Shown piece after piece: positions 63,346 through 64,000 of a stretch of DNA of 64,000 nucleotides (position 1 is the first letter of the stretch; the number at the start of each line of letters is the position of its first letter). The position numbers were made by a program, and so were the translations under genes. This DNA comes from Roseobacter litoralis Och 149 (GTDB taxonomy: Bacteria > Pseudomonadota > Alphaproteobacteria > Rhodobacterales > Rhodobacteraceae), in assembly GCF_000154785.2 (NCBI RefSeq), contig NC_015730.1:4363501-4427500 (forward strand), in the 5' to 3' direction. Under the pieces are notes generated by a model. The model made no database searches. It had not been told where the DNA came from and saw only the letters and a list, made by a program, of their open reading frames with translations.

Positions 63346-63369
63346 CACAAGAATAAAAGGGGACAAAAA

Positions 63370-63657
63370 ATGCCCAAGGGATACATCATCGGCAACATCA
63401 GTCTGAAGAATGCCGACGCATATAAGCCTTACAGTCTGCGCAACGATGAACTGGTGCCACGCTATGGCGGCCGGTTTCTGGCGCGCGGCGGGCCTTCGGA
63501 AATCCTTGAGGGCGAAAGCCGTCCCCGCCATGTCATTATCGAATTCCCGTCCTATGCAGACGCGCTCGCGTTCTACAATGACCCCGATTATCAGGAAAAC
63601 ATGAAAATCCGGCAGGCAAACGCCGAAGGATCCATCATCGTTGTGGAGGGCGTTTGA
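63370..63657 (+). CDS. DUF1330 family protein
   Basis: This 95-residue protein of the DUF1330 (dimeric alpha/beta barrel) family starts PKGYIIGNISLKNADAYKPY and has the ILEGESRPRHVIIEFPSYAD and ALAFYNDPDYQ motifs. Its function is not known. It lies between the binding protein and the first permease of an importer, so it may act on the imported compound. GGGGAC lies upstream. Confidence 0.85.
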   Translation: MPKGYIIGNISLKNADAYKPYSLRNDELVPRYGGRFLARGGPSEILEGESRPRHVIIEFPSYADALAFYNDPDYQENMKIRQANAEGSIIVVEGV

Positions 63658-63660
63658 GCC

Positions 63661-64000
63661 ATGACCGATACCGCTGAACACTCCGGCCCGATGCTCGCGG
63701 CAGATGGCCGCCCGCTCAAAGTAAGCCTGAACCGTGCGTTGCGCCGCCAAAAGATGCGCGCGCTGTTGCTGATTGCGCCGCTGTTGCTGTTCGTGCTGGT
63801 CACGTTCATCGCGCCGATCGCGGATATGCTGTTCCGCTCCGTCGAAAACCAGATTGTATCCGACACATTGCCCCGCACCACGAGCGAGCTGGCAGCATGG
63901 GATGCGGACACCGGAGAAATCCCACCGCAGGAAACGTTCAACGCGCTGTTCAAGGACGTCTTTATCGCCGCTGAGCGCAAAGCGCATACGCGTCTGGGCT
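63661..64000 (+). CDS. ABC transporter permease, 5' part (runs off the window)
   Basis: ATG at 63661, three bases after the DUF1330 stop, opens a frame of 113 codons to the window end. A cytoplasmic leader (TDTAEHSGPMLAADGRPLKV) is followed by the first transmembrane helix (MRALLLIAPLLLFVLVTFIA) and a long periplasmic loop. This is the N-terminus of a PotB-type permease, which tends to have an insertion here. Only the first helix is visible, so the call rests partly on position. Confidence 0.75.
   Translation, partial: MTDTAEHSGPMLAADGRPLKVSLNRALRRQKMRALLLIAPLLLFVLVTFIAPIADMLFRSVENQIVSDTLPRTTSELAAWDADTGEIPPQETFNALFKDVFIAAERKAHTRLG

Noticed and set aside
62398..63987. A 529-codon open frame on the minus strand
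   Set aside because: It is antisense to the PotD-like binding protein, DUF1330 and permease genes; its residue composition (His, Arg and Cys rich) is that of a shadow frame.

Overview
This is an alphaproteobacterial window, most likely from a Rhodobacteraceae (Roseobacter-group) chromosome or large plasmid. The evidence is the FlaF/FlbT flagellin-regulator pair, a DUF1217 flagellar protein, the many periplasmic-binding-protein ABC transporters, BKACE (DUF849) and DUF4432 genes, and a moderately high G+C content. No rRNA, tRNA, CRISPR array, prophage or replication origin was recognised.

Layout: (1) 0-4.2 kb holds the end of a polyamine/iron-type ABC ATPase, a secreted trypsin-like protease, an MFS transporter and a LysR regulator whose only sensible start codon is CTG. 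(2) 4.5-11.6 kb is a redox block: a GST, a pyridoxamine-oxidase/ferredoxin-reductase fusion, a cyclic-nucleotide-domain/thioredoxin-reductase fusion without the CxxC, and a two-subunit molybdenum aldehyde/isoquinoline oxidoreductase with a Tat signal. (3) 11.7-25.4 kb is a divergent carbohydrate regulon. The minus-strand operon encodes a Tat-exported binding protein, two permeases, two ATPases, a 3-hydroxyacyl-CoA-dehydrogenase-family enzyme, a beta-keto-acid cleavage enzyme, an SMP-30 lactonase and an SDR. The plus strand carries a sugar isomerase/epimerase, a Gfo/Idh/MocA dehydrogenase, a DUF4432 protein and a LacI regulator. The two divergent promoter regions share a 12-base operator sequence built on AAACGTTT. 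(4) 25.5-29.5 kb has two AraC regulators, a truncated alpha/beta-hydrolase fragment and an acyl-CoA dehydrogenase.

(5) 30-53 kb is a flagellar locus: fliI divergent from flgB-flgC-fliE-fliQ-flgF-flgG-flgA-flgH-fliL, then a lytic transglycosylase, flhA-fliR-flhB and a FliJ-like coiled coil, then DUF1217-flbT-flaF-flagellin-flgN-like-flgJ-like on the minus strand, and fliK-flgD on the plus strand. It is broken by IS material at two joints. At 36.1-41.0 kb an IS66 element with a perfect 8-bp target duplication sits inside an IS3-family orfA remnant, followed by a second IS3 element with a frameshifted orfB and a third orfA remnant. At 46.2-47.0 kb lies an IS6-family element whose transposase has one in-frame stop. 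Core genes such as fliF, fliP, fliM/N, flgE, flgI, flgK/L and motA/B are not in the window.

(6) 53-64 kb is a polyamine block. A PotFGHI-type transporter is followed by a frameshifted PuuB-like oxidase, a GntR regulator and a putrescine/omega-amino-acid aminotransferase. A second PotABCD-type transporter (ATPase, binding protein, DUF1330 protein, first permease) runs off the end of the window. Uptake plus transamination would feed putrescine carbon and nitrogen into central metabolism.
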